This document shows, in pieces, positions 50,691 to 59,482 of a stretch of 64,000 nt of DNA. A program made the translations under genes and the position numbers. Source of the DNA: Flammeovirgaceae bacterium (GTDB lineage Bacteria > Bacteroidota > Bacteroidia > Cytophagales > Cyclobacteriaceae); assembly GCA_015180985.1 (NCBI GenBank), contig CP054185.1, forward strand, positions 1,667,001 to 1,731,000, written 5' to 3'. The notes under the pieces were generated by a model. The model did no database searches, had not been told where the DNA came from, and was given only the letters and a program-made list of their open reading frames with translations. Positions within the stretch are counted from its first letter, which is position 1. Each line of letters starts with the position of its first letter.

Positions 50691-52498
50691 TGAAAAAAAT
50701 TCTTCTCCTTTGGGTGCTCTGTTCCCCGGTGTGGGCACAGAACACCATCCAACCCAAGTACACATACACGTTGCCAAACAAATGGGAAACCTGGACGCTT
50801 GCTCCCGGTGGTATTTTATTGGTCGGTCATTCAAAAGGCTTTACCGCCATTGAAGCACACAACAACCAGTTGTTGTACGATTACACCGAGTTAGGCAAGA
50901 TCAAACTCAACGAAATGGATTTGATTGAAGGGTTGCCCTGGGTTATGCTTAAAAATACAGCGGTTGGTAAAATGCCATCCTATGTGCTGCTGGACTACTT
51001 TACCGGCAAACCGGTTTTTGAAAGCCAGAAAAATGATTGGACGGGACCGGCAGGCTACTATTTTGTTGCCGATGAAGCGAAAATGGTGATCTGGGGAGCA
51101 AACAATAAACTAAAATCAGCTACCTGCATTGGTATGTATGATTTGGGTTCGAACAAAGAACTGGCGCTCATTGACCTGAAAGACAAAAAGCTAACCGGTG
51201 GCGGTCTTCCGGTAAGTATGGTGGTGGAAGACGATCGGTTTATTATGACCACCACCAAGAGTGTAGTGGTTGTGAATCTGCGCACCAACAAGATAGAGTG
51301 GTTCACCACCAAACTCAATAATTCAAACGGTACATTGAAATACCTGTTTGATGAAGAGAACCAGGTAGTTTATGCGTATGGCCCTTATTTGAAGGCCAAG
51401 ATTTACAAAATCAATGCAAAAGACGGCTCGCTGATGTGGGCCAAGCCGATTAGTCTGGACGGGGCCGTGAAGCGCATTGAAATTCTGAAAGAAGGATTAT
51501 GGGTGTATGCAGAAGAAGAAAAATCGTTTGAAGTAAACCTGTTTGATCCGGGCACCGCGCAAAAACTGTGGAAGAAGCCTTATAGCGATAAGGGAGGCAT
51601 CCGCGAATTTATCTTCCAGCCCGAAGGCGTGGTGTTTGGTACTTCTACCGGAGAGGTAAACACCTTGCTACACACCGGTGCACTGAAACTGAGCAAAAAT
51701 ATTGATACGGGTGCGCCTTACCGGATATTTGCCCTTAACCCGGATGGTACCCTGTTTTATCTCAGCGGTGTTAAAATGGGGGTGGTTAACCTGCAGGATG
51801 GCGGGTTTGCGAAGGAGCCGGCCAAGTTCAGAAAAGTAGAACAACTGATAACTGGGGTTGATCGTGAAAATAACCGGTTCGTAGTAAGCACGGGCAACGA
51901 GTTGTTTTTCATTACGCGTGACGCCACCTCCCAAAAAGTATGCGACATCGCTTTTAAAGGCGATGAAAATCCTTCAAAAATTGAATTCCGTGAAGCAGGT
52001 ATTCTCCTGTCAGCCAACCAGAATGCCATGCTGGTTGATTACGATGGTAATGTAAAGTACAGCGTGTTTTACAAAGCCCCCGGCACCAGCATTGCCGGTA
52101 AGTTGCTGGCCGGTGCTGTACTGGCCGCCAGCGTGGCGGCCGGTACTGCTAATGCCGCCAAAGCAGGGATGATGCAGGGTGCTTCACCGTTTTATGTGGA
52201 AGACGAAGAAGCTCGTGCATCAAATAATGCCAAATCATTCTCCGGGATGGCCGGCAGCGCAGCCGCTATTATGAAACAGCGTTTCAGCGCCACAGCGGCT
52301 ACCAAAAACAGCCTCTATATCCAAACTTCACTGGATGAGGGTGTGGGCCTTATCAGACTCAATAAAGATACCGGTAAGCCGGATGGCCAGATTATTACCA
52401 AAGACAAAAAACCTGAATACCTGGTGGATGAAGATTTTGGTGCGTTCTTCTTTCTGAAGTCGGACAACACCATCATTGGTTACGACTTACGGCAATAA
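50690..52498 (+). CDS. Secreted beta-propeller (PQQ-like) protein with a Gly/Ala-rich insert
   Basis: 602 residues. Signal peptide 1-16 (MKKILLLWVLCSPVWA). A seven- or eight-bladed propeller is suggested by repeated motifs of the PQQ/quinoprotein type (VVNLRTNKIEWFTT, KINAKDGSLMWAKP, FDPGTAQKLWKKP, GTSTGEVNTLL). Residues about 464-531 interrupt it with a Gly/Ala-rich hydrophobic hairpin (IAGKLLAGAVLAASVAAGTA) and a polar/acidic part (VEDEEARASNNAKS), after which propeller sequence resumes. It begins 97 bases after the response regulator and has a start-codon hairpin. It may be an electron-transfer or lectin-like periplasmic protein, but no cofactor ligands are identifiable. Confidence 0.85.
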   Translation: MKKILLLWVLCSPVWAQNTIQPKYTYTLPNKWETWTLAPGGILLVGHSKGFTAIEAHNNQLLYDYTELGKIKLNEMDLIEGLPWVMLKNTAVGKMPSYVLLDYFTGKPVFESQKNDWTGPAGYYFVADEAKMVIWGANNKLKSATCIGMYDLGSNKELALIDLKDKKLTGGGLPVSMVVEDDRFIMTTTKSVVVVNLRTNKIEWFTTKLNNSNGTLKYLFDEENQVVYAYGPYLKAKIYKINAKDGSLMWAKPISLDGAVKRIEILKEGLWVYAEEEKSFEVNLFDPGTAQKLWKKPYSDKGGIREFIFQPEGVVFGTSTGEVNTLLHTGALKLSKNIDTGAPYRIFALNPDGTLFYLSGVKMGVVNLQDGGFAKEPAKFRKVEQLITGVDRENNRFVVSTGNELFFITRDATSQKVCDIAFKGDENPSKIEFREAGILLSANQNAMLVDYDGNVKYSVFYKAPGTSIAGKLLAGAVLAASVAAGTANAAKAGMMQGASPFYVEDEEARASNNAKSFSGMAGSAAAIMKQRFSATAATKNSLYIQTSLDEGVGLIRLNKDTGKPDGQIITKDKKPEYLVDEDFGAFFFLKSDNTIIGYDLRQ

Positions 52499-52572
52499 AA
52501 CGCGTACAAAGCCCTTACCAGCCAGTCTCCGGGGCAACAGGGCTTTGAGGCTAAGCTGTTACCGGAGTTACG

Positions 52573-52600
52573 CCCTCCCCGCAAGGGGAGGGTTTTGTTT
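52573..52600 (+). terminator. Intrinsic terminator after the beta-propeller gene
   Basis: Stem CCCTCCCC (52573-52580) and GGGGAGGG (52585-52592) with a GCAA tetraloop, followed by TTTTGTTT. A second, weaker inverted repeat (52507-52515 with 52539-52547) lies before it. The reverse orientation lacks a T run. Confidence 0.85.
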
Positions 52601-52641
52601 AGTTCAGTTTTTAGTTTTCAACCTTGAGTTGACTGGAAGTA

Positions 52642-54324
52642 TCAACTCACTAACTTTTTATACTTAATCCGGTGGGGCTGGTCATCGCCAAGGCGTTTTT
52701 TCTTGTTCTCTTCATATTCGCTAAAAGTTCCCTCAAACCAATATACCTGCGAGTCGCCCTCAAAAGCGAGGATGTGCGTGCACACGCGGTCTAAAAACCA
52801 GCGGTCGTGCGAAATGATTACGGCACAACCTGCGAAATTTTCAAGGGCTTCTTCCAATGCGCGCAGCGTGTTTACGTCAAGGTCGTTGGTGGGTTCATCC
52901 AGCAGCAGCAGGTTGCCACCTTGTTTGAGCGCAATGGCCAGGTGTACGCGGTTGCGCATACCGCCCGAAAGCTCTTTGATTTTGCGTTGCTGGTCGGTGC
53001 CGTTAAAATTAAACTTGCCTACATAGGCGCGCGAGTTCATTTCTTTACCACCCAGCATAATAATATCGTTGCCACCACTGATGGCCTGCCAAACGGTTTC
53101 ATCGGGTTTCAGGTCATCATGTTCCTGGTCAACATAAGCTATCTGTACGGTTTCGCCCACTTCAAAAGTTCCGGCATCGGGTTTTTCTTTTCCGATGATC
53201 ATTTTAAACAGCGTGGTTTTACCGGCACCGTTCGGACCGATAATACCGACAATGCCGGCCGGTGGTAACGAGAAAGTGAGGTTCTCCATCAGCAGCTTAT
53301 CGCCAAATGCTTTGGAAACATTTTTTGCCTCGATAACCTTGTTACCGAGCCGCGGGCCGGGCGGAATGTAAAGTTCCAGTTTCTCTTCGCGTTCTTTTAC
53401 TTCCTGGGTCAACAGTTTTTCGTATGCATTTAAACGTGCTTTGCCTTTGGCATGACGGCCTTTTGGACTCATCCGCACCCACTCCAATTCCCGCTCAAGT
53501 GCTTTTTGTCGTTTTGATTCGGTTTTTTCTTCCTGGGCCAGGCGCTTTTGCTTTTGCTCAAGCCATGATGAATAATTTCCTTTCCATGGAATGCCCTCAC
53601 CGCGGTCGAGTTCCAGAATCCAGCCGGCCACATTGTCCAAAAAGTAGCGGTCGTGGGTAACGGCAATAACCGTTCCTTTGTATTGCTTCAGGTGTTGCTC
53701 CAGCCAGAGTACCGATTCGGCATCGAGGTGGTTGGTAGGTTCGTCCAGCAGCAGTACATCGGGCTCTTGCAAGAGTAGCCGACATAAAGCAACCCTTCGT
53801 TTTTCGCCTCCCGATAAAAATTCAATTTTTGCATCCGGAGGCGGGCAGCGTAGGGCATCCATGGCGCGTTCCAGCTTGTGGTCAAGTTCCCAGGCGCCTA
53901 TGGCATCCAGTTTTTCCTGAATTTCACCCTGCCGGGTGATGAGTTTTTCCATGGCGTCAGGGTCCTCCATCACGGCCGGGTCGGCAAATTTTTCGTTCAC
54001 GGCTTCAAACTCTTTCAATAAAGCTACTGTATCCTTTACACCTTCTTCAACAATTTCGCGAACGGTTTTTGATTTGTCGAGTTTAGGTTCCTGCTCCAGC
54101 AAGCCAACCGAAAAGGAAAGGTCAGATACAACTTCGCCCTGAAATTCCTTATCCACACCGGCTATAATCCGCAGCAGCGATGACTTGCCTGATCCGTTCA
54201 ATCCGAGTACACCGATTTTGGCACCATAAAAGAAAGACAGGTAGATGTCTTTAAGTACCTGTTTATTGGGCGGGTAAATTTTGTTTACGCCCGCCATCGA
54301 GAAAATTATTTTTTCGTCAGCCAT
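52642..54324 (-). CDS. ettA: Energy-dependent translational throttle protein EttA (ABC-F)
   Basis: 560 residues from the ATG at 54324 (family start MADEKIIFSMAGVNKIYPP). Two ABC nucleotide-binding domains: Walker A GLNGSGKSS near 40-48 and GPNGAGKTT near 330, each with the signature LSGG(E/M)(K/R). The P-site tRNA-interacting linker between them is highly charged (WLEQKQKRLAQEEKTESKRQ, then VRMSPKGRHAKGKARL). EttA binds the ribosomal E site and controls entry into elongation according to ATP/ADP. It lacks membrane domains. It has its own promoter region and is followed on its 3' side by the convergent beta-propeller gene. Confidence 0.96.
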   Translation of the reverse strand: MADEKIIFSMAGVNKIYPPNKQVLKDIYLSFFYGAKIGVLGLNGSGKSSLLRIIAGVDKEFQGEVVSDLSFSVGLLEQEPKLDKSKTVREIVEEGVKDTVALLKEFEAVNEKFADPAVMEDPDAMEKLITRQGEIQEKLDAIGAWELDHKLERAMDALRCPPPDAKIEFLSGGEKRRVALCRLLLQEPDVLLLDEPTNHLDAESVLWLEQHLKQYKGTVIAVTHDRYFLDNVAGWILELDRGEGIPWKGNYSSWLEQKQKRLAQEEKTESKRQKALERELEWVRMSPKGRHAKGKARLNAYEKLLTQEVKEREEKLELYIPPGPRLGNKVIEAKNVSKAFGDKLLMENLTFSLPPAGIVGIIGPNGAGKTTLFKMIIGKEKPDAGTFEVGETVQIAYVDQEHDDLKPDETVWQAISGGNDIIMLGGKEMNSRAYVGKFNFNGTDQQRKIKELSGGMRNRVHLAIALKQGGNLLLLDEPTNDLDVNTLRALEEALENFAGCAVIISHDRWFLDRVCTHILAFEGDSQVYWFEGTFSEYEENKKKRLGDDQPHRIKYKKLVS

Positions 54325-54457
54325 TGAAGGAGGTTTAATCTTTTGTGAATCAGGCTGCAAATATGGCGTATTTCGGGCAACTGGCAATTTTGTTGTTGCA
54401 GGTTACCCGCCAGCCGGCAGGCCGATGAAGGCAAAAAACAGCACCCCAAAACAGGTG

Positions 54458-54487
54458 TTGCCTGTTGAGTAATTAATTCTATTTTTG
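54458..54487 (+). promoter_or_regulatory. DUF2795 gene promoter
   Basis: A -33 TTG at 54458-54460 and a -7 TATTTTTG at 54480-54487 separated by 19 bases, a textbook Bacteroidota promoter. A strong Shine-Dalgarno-like GGGAGG follows before the ATG at 54512, which is unusual in this phylum and suggests high expression. Confidence 0.75.
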
Positions 54488-54511
54488 CGGAAAATTAAAG
54501 GGAGGTACCCT

Positions 54512-54733
54512 ATGTATTGGACACTTGAACTTGCCTCGTATCTGGAAGATGCACCCTGGCCGGCTACCAAGGATGAATTGATTGACTACTCCATCCGGTC
54601 GGGCGCACCGCTTGAAGTGGTGGAGAACCTGCAGGAGTTGGAAGATGACGGGCAGCCGTATGAGAGCATTGAAGAAATCTGGCCGGATTATCCGACCAAA
54701 GAAGACTTCTTCTTTAATGAAGACGAGTATTAG
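54512..54733 (+). CDS. DUF2795 domain-containing protein
   Basis: 73 residues from the ATG at 54512, preferred to the TTG at 54485 because the latter overlaps the promoter -7 box and because a GGGAGG ribosome-binding site sits just upstream. The protein MYWTLELASYLEDAPWPATKDELIDY... matches the DUF2795 family, small acidic helical proteins found across Bacteroidota. Function is unknown. It has its own strong promoter and its own terminator, so it is a stand-alone, probably abundant product. Confidence 0.9.
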   Translation: MYWTLELASYLEDAPWPATKDELIDYSIRSGAPLEVVENLQELEDDGQPYESIEEIWPDYPTKEDFFFNEDEY

Positions 54734-54755
54734 TATTACACAATCACAGAAAAGG

Positions 54756-54784
54756 ACCCTGACGGTTGCCGTCAGGGTTTTTTT
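54756..54784. terminator. Bidirectional terminator between DUF2795 and ispD
   Basis: A stem of 9-10 bp (CCCTGACGG at 54757-54765 with CCGTCAGGG at 54769-54777, loop TTG) has a T run on the right. The A run on the left (54750-54753) gives a short T run on the other strand. It can end both the DUF2795 transcript and, less strongly, the convergent ispD transcript. Confidence 0.8.
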
Positions 54785-55460
54785 ATTTCCGGGCAGCCAG
54801 CAGGGCTTCTGCAATAATCAGATCTTCGGCTGTGGTAATCTTGATGTTTTCATAGCTTCCCTCAAACAACGAAATGGTATGCCCCGCACGCTCGGCTACA
54901 CTGGCATCATCGGTTAATGCAGCATCTTCTTTTAACTGGTAAGCCTGCTTGATTAAACTAACCCGAAAGGTTTGGGGCGTTTGAATTAACCGGAACCGCG
55001 ACCGATCCATGGCTTTGGTAGTATCCTGGTCGGTCATCCGAATGGATTCTTTCAGGCGCACGGCAGCAACGGCTGAACCGTGAACCGCTGCCAGCCGGAA
55101 TGAAGCAGCAATACTATCAGCACTGACCAGCGGGCGAACACCATCGTGAATAGCCACTAGTCCATCGGTTTCAATTTTGGCTAATCCGTTTCGTACCGAT
55201 TGAAAGCGTGTTTCTCCGCCTTTTTCAAGAAGCAACGGTTTGTTGTAGTTATGAAGAAGGCACAACTCGTTCCACAACGCGAAGTCATCTTCGGGCAGTA
55301 CAACAATTACTTTTAGGGAAGGGGAGTACGCATAGAAGGCATTGATGGTATGCATGAGTACAGGCAACCCGTCAATATCCAGGAATTGTTTGGGCACTTT
55401 GCTTTTAATGCGGGTGCCCTTGCCACCGGCCACGATAAGCGCGTATTCCGTATTGTTCAT
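54783..55460 (-). CDS. ispD: 2-C-methyl-D-erythritol 4-phosphate cytidylyltransferase
   Basis: CTP-dependent step of the MEP isoprenoid pathway. 225 residues. CTP-binding loop VAGGKGTRIKSKVPKQF near 10-26 with conserved basic residues, VAIHDGVRPLV near 105-115, and MDRSRFRLIQTPQTF with the conserved Arg and Thr around 155. A promoter box lies just upstream on the minus strand. It is monocistronic here, not fused to ispF. The third MEP gene of the window with ispE and dxr. Confidence 0.95.
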   Translation of the reverse strand: MNNTEYALIVAGGKGTRIKSKVPKQFLDIDGLPVLMHTINAFYAYSPSLKVIVVLPEDDFALWNELCLLHNYNKPLLLEKGGETRFQSVRNGLAKIETDGLVAIHDGVRPLVSADSIAASFRLAAVHGSAVAAVRLKESIRMTDQDTTKAMDRSRFRLIQTPQTFRVSLIKQAYQLKEDAALTDDASVAERAGHTISLFEGSYENIKITTAEDLIIAEALLAARK

Positions 55461-55477
55461 ATCTTACCGAAAAATAC

Positions 55478-55485
55478 CAAAAATA
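55478..55485 (-). promoter_or_regulatory. ispD promoter -7 box
   Basis: TATTTTTG on the minus strand (55485 to 55478), an exact TAnnTTTG match, 18 bases upstream of the ispD ATG at 55460. It lies 3 bases from the start codon of the oppositely oriented small membrane protein. Confidence 0.5.
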
Positions 55486-55487
55486 GT

Positions 55488-55739
55488 ATGGTCCTTCTCC
55501 GATTTATCCTGATTGCCTTTAATGTAGTGGTGGTAACGTACCTGGTGTACCGCCTGTTCATCGTAATACAGGAGCCCATCATCAGATGGAAAAAGATACT
55601 GGTGGTAGGTGCAGGTTTGCTGTTGTTGTTTTCACCCTTCAGCATGTTTTTCGGCATCTTCAGGCCAACGATGCAGTATTTTTTGATTTATCCGGTAGCT
55701 ATTGCCTTGTTTCTTTATTTAATCCGCGAAGTAAAGTGA
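55488..55739 (+). CDS. Small membrane protein of unknown function
   Basis: 83 residues from the ATG at 55488; the longer open frame from 55350 runs antisense through ispD and is rejected. Three hydrophobic segments (about 2-23, 36-54, 58-78) with little polar sequence, and a basic loop (IRWKKI). A multi-spanning small membrane protein with no recognised family. It sits between ispD (divergent) and queA (convergent, stop 6 bases away). Neither gene suggests its role. Confidence 0.7.
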   Translation: MVLLRFILIAFNVVVVTYLVYRLFIVIQEPIIRWKKILVVGAGLLLLFSPFSMFFGIFRPTMQYFLIYPVAIALFLYLIREVK

Positions 55740-55745
55740 CTGTGC

Positions 55746-56792
55746 TTACAGAATGAGCATGGCGTCACCGTAGGTAAGAAACTTATACTTTTCCTTCTTA
55801 GCCACTTTATAAGCCTCCATAATCAGGTCGTAACCGCCAAAGGCGGCAGCCATCATCAGCAAAGTTGATTCAGGCATGTGGAAGTTGGTGATCATGGCAT
55901 TACAGATTTTAAAGTCGTAAGGCGGGAAGATGAATTTATCCGTCCAGCCTTCTTTTACTTTTAACCTGTTCGTTGCCGAAACGGATGATTCCAGGGCGCG
56001 CGCAACGGTAGTTCCAATGGCCACTACCCGGTTTTTGTTTTCGAGGGCTTTGTTAACCTTGGCTACGCAGTCGGCACCGACAATAAAATTCTCTGAGTCC
56101 ATTTTGTGCTTGGTCAGATCTTCCACATCCACATTGCGGAAGGTGCCCAGCCCGATGTGCAGGGTAATGTAAGCCATATCCACCCCTTTAATCTGCAATC
56201 GTTTAACCAGTTGTCGTGTAAAGTGCATGCCGGCCGTAGGGGCAGATACAGCCCCTTTATGTTTTGCAAAAATGGTCTGGAAGCGCTCTTTATCTTCGGG
56301 TTCTACTTTGCGTTTAATGTATTTGGGAAGCGGGGTTTCGCCCAGTGTTTCGATTACTTTATCGAAAGCGGCTGCATCGCCATCAAATAAAAAACGGATG
56401 GTACGCCCGCGTGACGTGGTGTTATCAATTACTTCGGCTACCAGATCGCCATTGCCAAAATAGAGTTTGTTGCCCACCCGTATTTTACGGGCCGGGTCAA
56501 CCAGCACATCCCACAGGTGCATTTCGGCATTGAGTTCACGTAACAGAAAAACTTCAATTTTGGCACCGGTTTTTTCTTTGCGTCCGTACAGGCGGGCCGG
56601 AAAAACCATGGTATCGTTGGCCACCATGATGTCGCCAGTGCCGAAGTAGTTAACGATGTCTTTGAAAACTTTATGCTCGATTTTGCCGGTATCCCGGTGA
56701 ATGACCATCATACGCGATTCATCGCGGTTTTCAGCAGGGCGGAGGGCAATCAGGTTGTTGGGGAGGTCGAACTTAAATTCAGATAGCTTCAT
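55746..56792 (-). CDS. queA: S-adenosylmethionine:tRNA ribosyltransferase-isomerase
   Basis: 348 residues. QueA turns the preQ1 base already in tRNA into epoxyqueuosine by adding a ribosyl unit from SAM. The family start [20 protein letters not shown], then [24 protein letters not shown] and [29 protein letters not shown] and [14 protein letters not shown] are all conserved. It works after Tgt (13.1-14.2 kb), which this window also holds; the other queuosine genes are outside it. It is convergent with the small membrane protein. Confidence 0.96.
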   Translation of the reverse strand: MKLSEFKFDLPNNLIALRPAENRDESRMMVIHRDTGKIEHKVFKDIVNYFGTGDIMVANDTMVFPARLYGRKEKTGAKIEVFLLRELNAEMHLWDVLVDPARKIRVGNKLYFGNGDLVAEVIDNTTSRGRTIRFLFDGDAAAFDKVIETLGETPLPKYIKRKVEPEDKERFQTIFAKHKGAVSAPTAGMHFTRQLVKRLQIKGVDMAYITLHIGLGTFRNVDVEDLTKHKMDSENFIVGADCVAKVNKALENKNRVVAIGTTVARALESSVSATNRLKVKEGWTDKFIFPPYDFKICNAMITNFHMPESTLLMMAAAFGGYDLIMEAYKVAKKEKYKFLTYGDAMLIL

Positions 56793-56993
56793 AATTCCGA
56801 AGGCAAAGTATGCCCAATGAACAATTTATTTTTTTAAGGCTGCAAAAATAAGCCAATACTTGGTATTTGCGAAGTTGAACGCGTTTTTGTTGCCGGCTTC
56901 CTGTAACACAAACCCGGCTTTTTAGGTCTATTACCCGTAATTTACACCCGCAGGGGCCGACTAACCACGGGTTAGTTTAAGCGTTAATAGCTC

Positions 56994-58259
56994 ATGATGT
57001 TTACCCTCCGACAGATTTACGAAAGTTTCCGGTTTGCCTGGAAAGCCCTCAAATCAAACCTGTTGCGAACTGTACTTAGTTTGCTGGGGGTAACCATTGG
57101 CATCTTTGCCATCATTACCGTGCTAACCCTGGTTGATTCGCTTGAAAGGAACATTAAGGATAGCCTTAATTTTATTGGTAGCGGGGTAATTTATGTTCAA
57201 AAATGGCCCTGGCTGCCCGAGAGTGGCGGTGAATATAAATGGTGGGAGTTTTGGCGCAGGCCCACGCCTTCGTTTGCCGAGTATAAAATGTTGCAGCAGA
57301 ACCTGAAGCACGCCAGTTCCATTGCTATTGCAGTCGATCGCGAAAATATGATTATTAAACGCGATAACAACAGCATCGGGCAGGTGCGGCTGGTGGGTGG
57401 AAGCGAGGGTTATGATAAAATGTTTGAGGTGCCCGTTGAGAAGGGCAGGTACCTTACGCTTGATGAGTTGGGCACAGGCCGCAATGTGGCTGTTATAGGT
57501 TTCCAGGTGGCCAAAGCCTTGTTCCCGAACGATGAAGATGCTATCGGTAAGCCCATTAAAGTAAAGAATGTTCAGTATAATGTGGTGGGGGTTGTAAAAG
57601 AAGAAGGGGCAGGTTTCTTTGGTAATAACAGCAACGATTATGCAGTAATCATTCCGTATAATTCATTCAGAAAGTTATATCAAACCGGCACCGGGCGCTG
57701 GAATGAAACCGAATCGTACATTGCTGTTAAAGGATTTGATACCGATGTCGGGCTTGTTGAACTTGAAAACGAAGTGCGCGGCATGTTGCGCGGCAAGCGG
57801 GGCGTCCGCCCGACTCAGAAAGATAACTTTGCCATTAACCGCCCAGAGGCTATTATGAATGTTATCAGCGGGGTGTTTGATGTGGTGGGCATTGCCGGCT
57901 GGATTATTGGCGGTTTCTCCATGCTGGTAGGTGGGTTTGGCATTGCCAACATTATGTTTGTTTCGGTTAAGGAGCGCACACCCATTATCGGCCTGCAAAA
58001 GTCGATGGGTGCGAAGAATTACTTTATCCTCTTTCAGTTTTTGTTCGAAGCGGTATTCCTTAGCTTAATAGGAGGACTTGCCGGATTGTTCCTTACCTTT
58101 TTAATTACCTTGATTCCGTTGGGTAGCCTGGTGGTTACATTATCAGTAAAAAATGTTGTACTGGGGCTGGGTGTATCCAGTGTTATTGGTCTTGTATCGG
58201 GTATTGTACCCGCTGCGGTAGCCGCCCGGTTGGATCCGGTTATTGCTATACGCGCATGA
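56994..58259 (+). CDS. MacB-like ABC transporter permease
   Basis: 421 residues. One N-terminal membrane helix (about 18-42; LLRTVLSLLGVTIGIFAIIT), a large periplasmic MacB_PCD region (about 50-280), and three C-terminal helices of the FtsX/DUF214 domain (about 300-320, 345-370, 390-410) containing 'VKERTPIIGLQKSMGAKNYF'. This is the permease half of a MacAB-type ABC exporter or lipoprotein-release-like system. No ATPase subunit or MacA-like adaptor is adjacent, so the partners must be elsewhere. The start may be ATG at 56994 or 56997. A perfect palindromic terminator follows. Confidence 0.92.
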   Translation: MMFTLRQIYESFRFAWKALKSNLLRTVLSLLGVTIGIFAIITVLTLVDSLERNIKDSLNFIGSGVIYVQKWPWLPESGGEYKWWEFWRRPTPSFAEYKMLQQNLKHASSIAIAVDRENMIIKRDNNSIGQVRLVGGSEGYDKMFEVPVEKGRYLTLDELGTGRNVAVIGFQVAKALFPNDEDAIGKPIKVKNVQYNVVGVVKEEGAGFFGNNSNDYAVIIPYNSFRKLYQTGTGRWNETESYIAVKGFDTDVGLVELENEVRGMLRGKRGVRPTQKDNFAINRPEAIMNVISGVFDVVGIAGWIIGGFSMLVGGFGIANIMFVSVKERTPIIGLQKSMGAKNYFILFQFLFEAVFLSLIGGLAGLFLTFLITLIPLGSLVVTLSVKNVVLGLGVSSVIGLVSGIVPAAVAARLDPVIAIRA

Positions 58260-58262
58260 TAA

Positions 58263-58294
58263 AAAAACAGGGCTGGTTAACCAGCCCTGTTTTT
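58263..58294. terminator. Bidirectional terminator between the ABC permease and recA
   Basis: A perfect palindrome of 32 bases centred at 58278/58279 (core AACAGGGCTGGTT/AACCAGCCCTGTT) with A runs on the left and T runs on the right. It can terminate both converging transcripts. Confidence 0.9.
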
Positions 58295-58301
58295 AACAGC
58301 G

Positions 58302-59327
58302 TTACTTTCCTTCCAGCGCTTTTTTGCCATCTGCCTGGCTAAGTTTCTCTTTTATTTTCTTTTCAAGTTCTTCCATCAACTCCGGGTTATCCTCAATCAG
58401 TTGTTTTACGGCATCGCGGCCCTGCCCCAGTTTGTTCCCTTCGTACGAAAACCACGAACCTGATTTCTGCAAGATGTTCAATTCAACACCCAGGTCAACA
58501 ATCTCGCCCGATTTGGAAATTCCTTTTCCATACATGATGTCAAACTCCACTACCTTAAACGGAGGGGCTACTTTGTTCTTCACCACTTTTACTTTAACAC
58601 GGTTGCCCGTAATGTCATCAGCAGCTTCTTTAATTTGTCCGATTCTGCGGATGTCCAGCCGTACCGAAGCATAAAACTTCAAGGCATTGCCACCGGTAGT
58701 GGTTTCGGGGTTCCCGAACATGATGCCGATTTTTTCGCGCAACTGGTTGATGAACACGCAGGCGCAGCCTGTTTTGCTGATGGTGCCGGTAAGTTTGCGC
58801 AAAGCCTGCGACATGAGCCGGGCCTGCAGGCCCATTTTACTGTCGCCCATCTCGCCCTCCAGCTCGCCTTTGGGTACAAGTGCTGCCACAGAATCAATTA
58901 CAATAATATCAATAGCGCCCGAGCGGATAAGGTGGTCGGCAATCTCAAGTGCCTGCTCGCCATTATCGGGTTGGGAGATAAGCAGGTTTTCGGTATCAAT
59001 GCCCAGTTTTTCGGCATAGGCTTTATCAAAGGCATGTTCGGCATCGATAAACGCAGCAAGGCCTCCTTTTTTCTGTGCCTCGGCAATCATGTGCATGGTA
59101 AGCGTGGTTTTACCCGATGACTCCGGGCCGTAGATTTCGGTTACGCGGCCGCGCGGAATACCGCCAATGCCCAGGGCAATGTCCAGTCCGATGGAACCCG
59201 TGGAGATAGCGGGTATATCCATAATTTTTTCATCGCTTAATTTCATCACGGCTCCCTTGCCGTATGTTTTTTCAAGCTTATCAATCGTTAACTGAAGTGC
59301 TTTTAACTTTTCTTTGGTATCGCTCAT
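58302..59327 (-). CDS. recA: Recombinase RecA
   Basis: 341 residues. ATP-dependent strand-exchange protein, homologous recombination and SOS co-protease. Walker [11 protein letters not shown] (67-76), Walker [11 protein letters not shown] near 140, L2 DNA-binding loop (around [24 protein letters not shown]) and the acidic/basic C-terminal tail ending KKALEGK. No intein or recX gene is present. The ATG at 59327 is preceded by a 113-base region shared with the divergent peptidase frame. Confidence 0.97.
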   Translation of the reverse strand: MSDTKEKLKALQLTIDKLEKTYGKGAVMKLSDEKIMDIPAISTGSIGLDIALGIGGIPRGRVTEIYGPESSGKTTLTMHMIAEAQKKGGLAAFIDAEHAFDKAYAEKLGIDTENLLISQPDNGEQALEIADHLIRSGAIDIIVIDSVAALVPKGELEGEMGDSKMGLQARLMSQALRKLTGTISKTGCACVFINQLREKIGIMFGNPETTTGGNALKFYASVRLDIRRIGQIKEAADDITGNRVKVKVVKNKVAPPFKVVEFDIMYGKGISKSGEIVDLGVELNILQKSGSWFSYEGNKLGQGRDAVKQLIEDNPELMEELEKKIKEKLSQADGKKALEGK

Positions 59328-59482
59328 ATACTTTATACACTCGTATGGGTTAGTTGCGTTATTTTTAATATCGGGTTGAAATTACGACTATCACCCCCAA
59401 AAACAAACGGAGCCAACCGGGTACGACAAAAGCTGTCAGTGTGGCTGATGGACTTGATTCGGTTAACTTGCGCTGTTTTTCA

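Noticed and set aside
52507-52547. Inverted repeat CAAAGCCCT/AGGGCTTTG after the beta-propeller gene
   Set aside because: The 23-base loop and lack of a T run make it weak; the GC-rich hairpin at 52573 is the likely terminator.
55350-55487. Upstream extension of the small membrane protein at 55.5 kb
   Set aside because: It runs antisense through ispD and has no membrane-protein character; the ATG at 55488 fits better.
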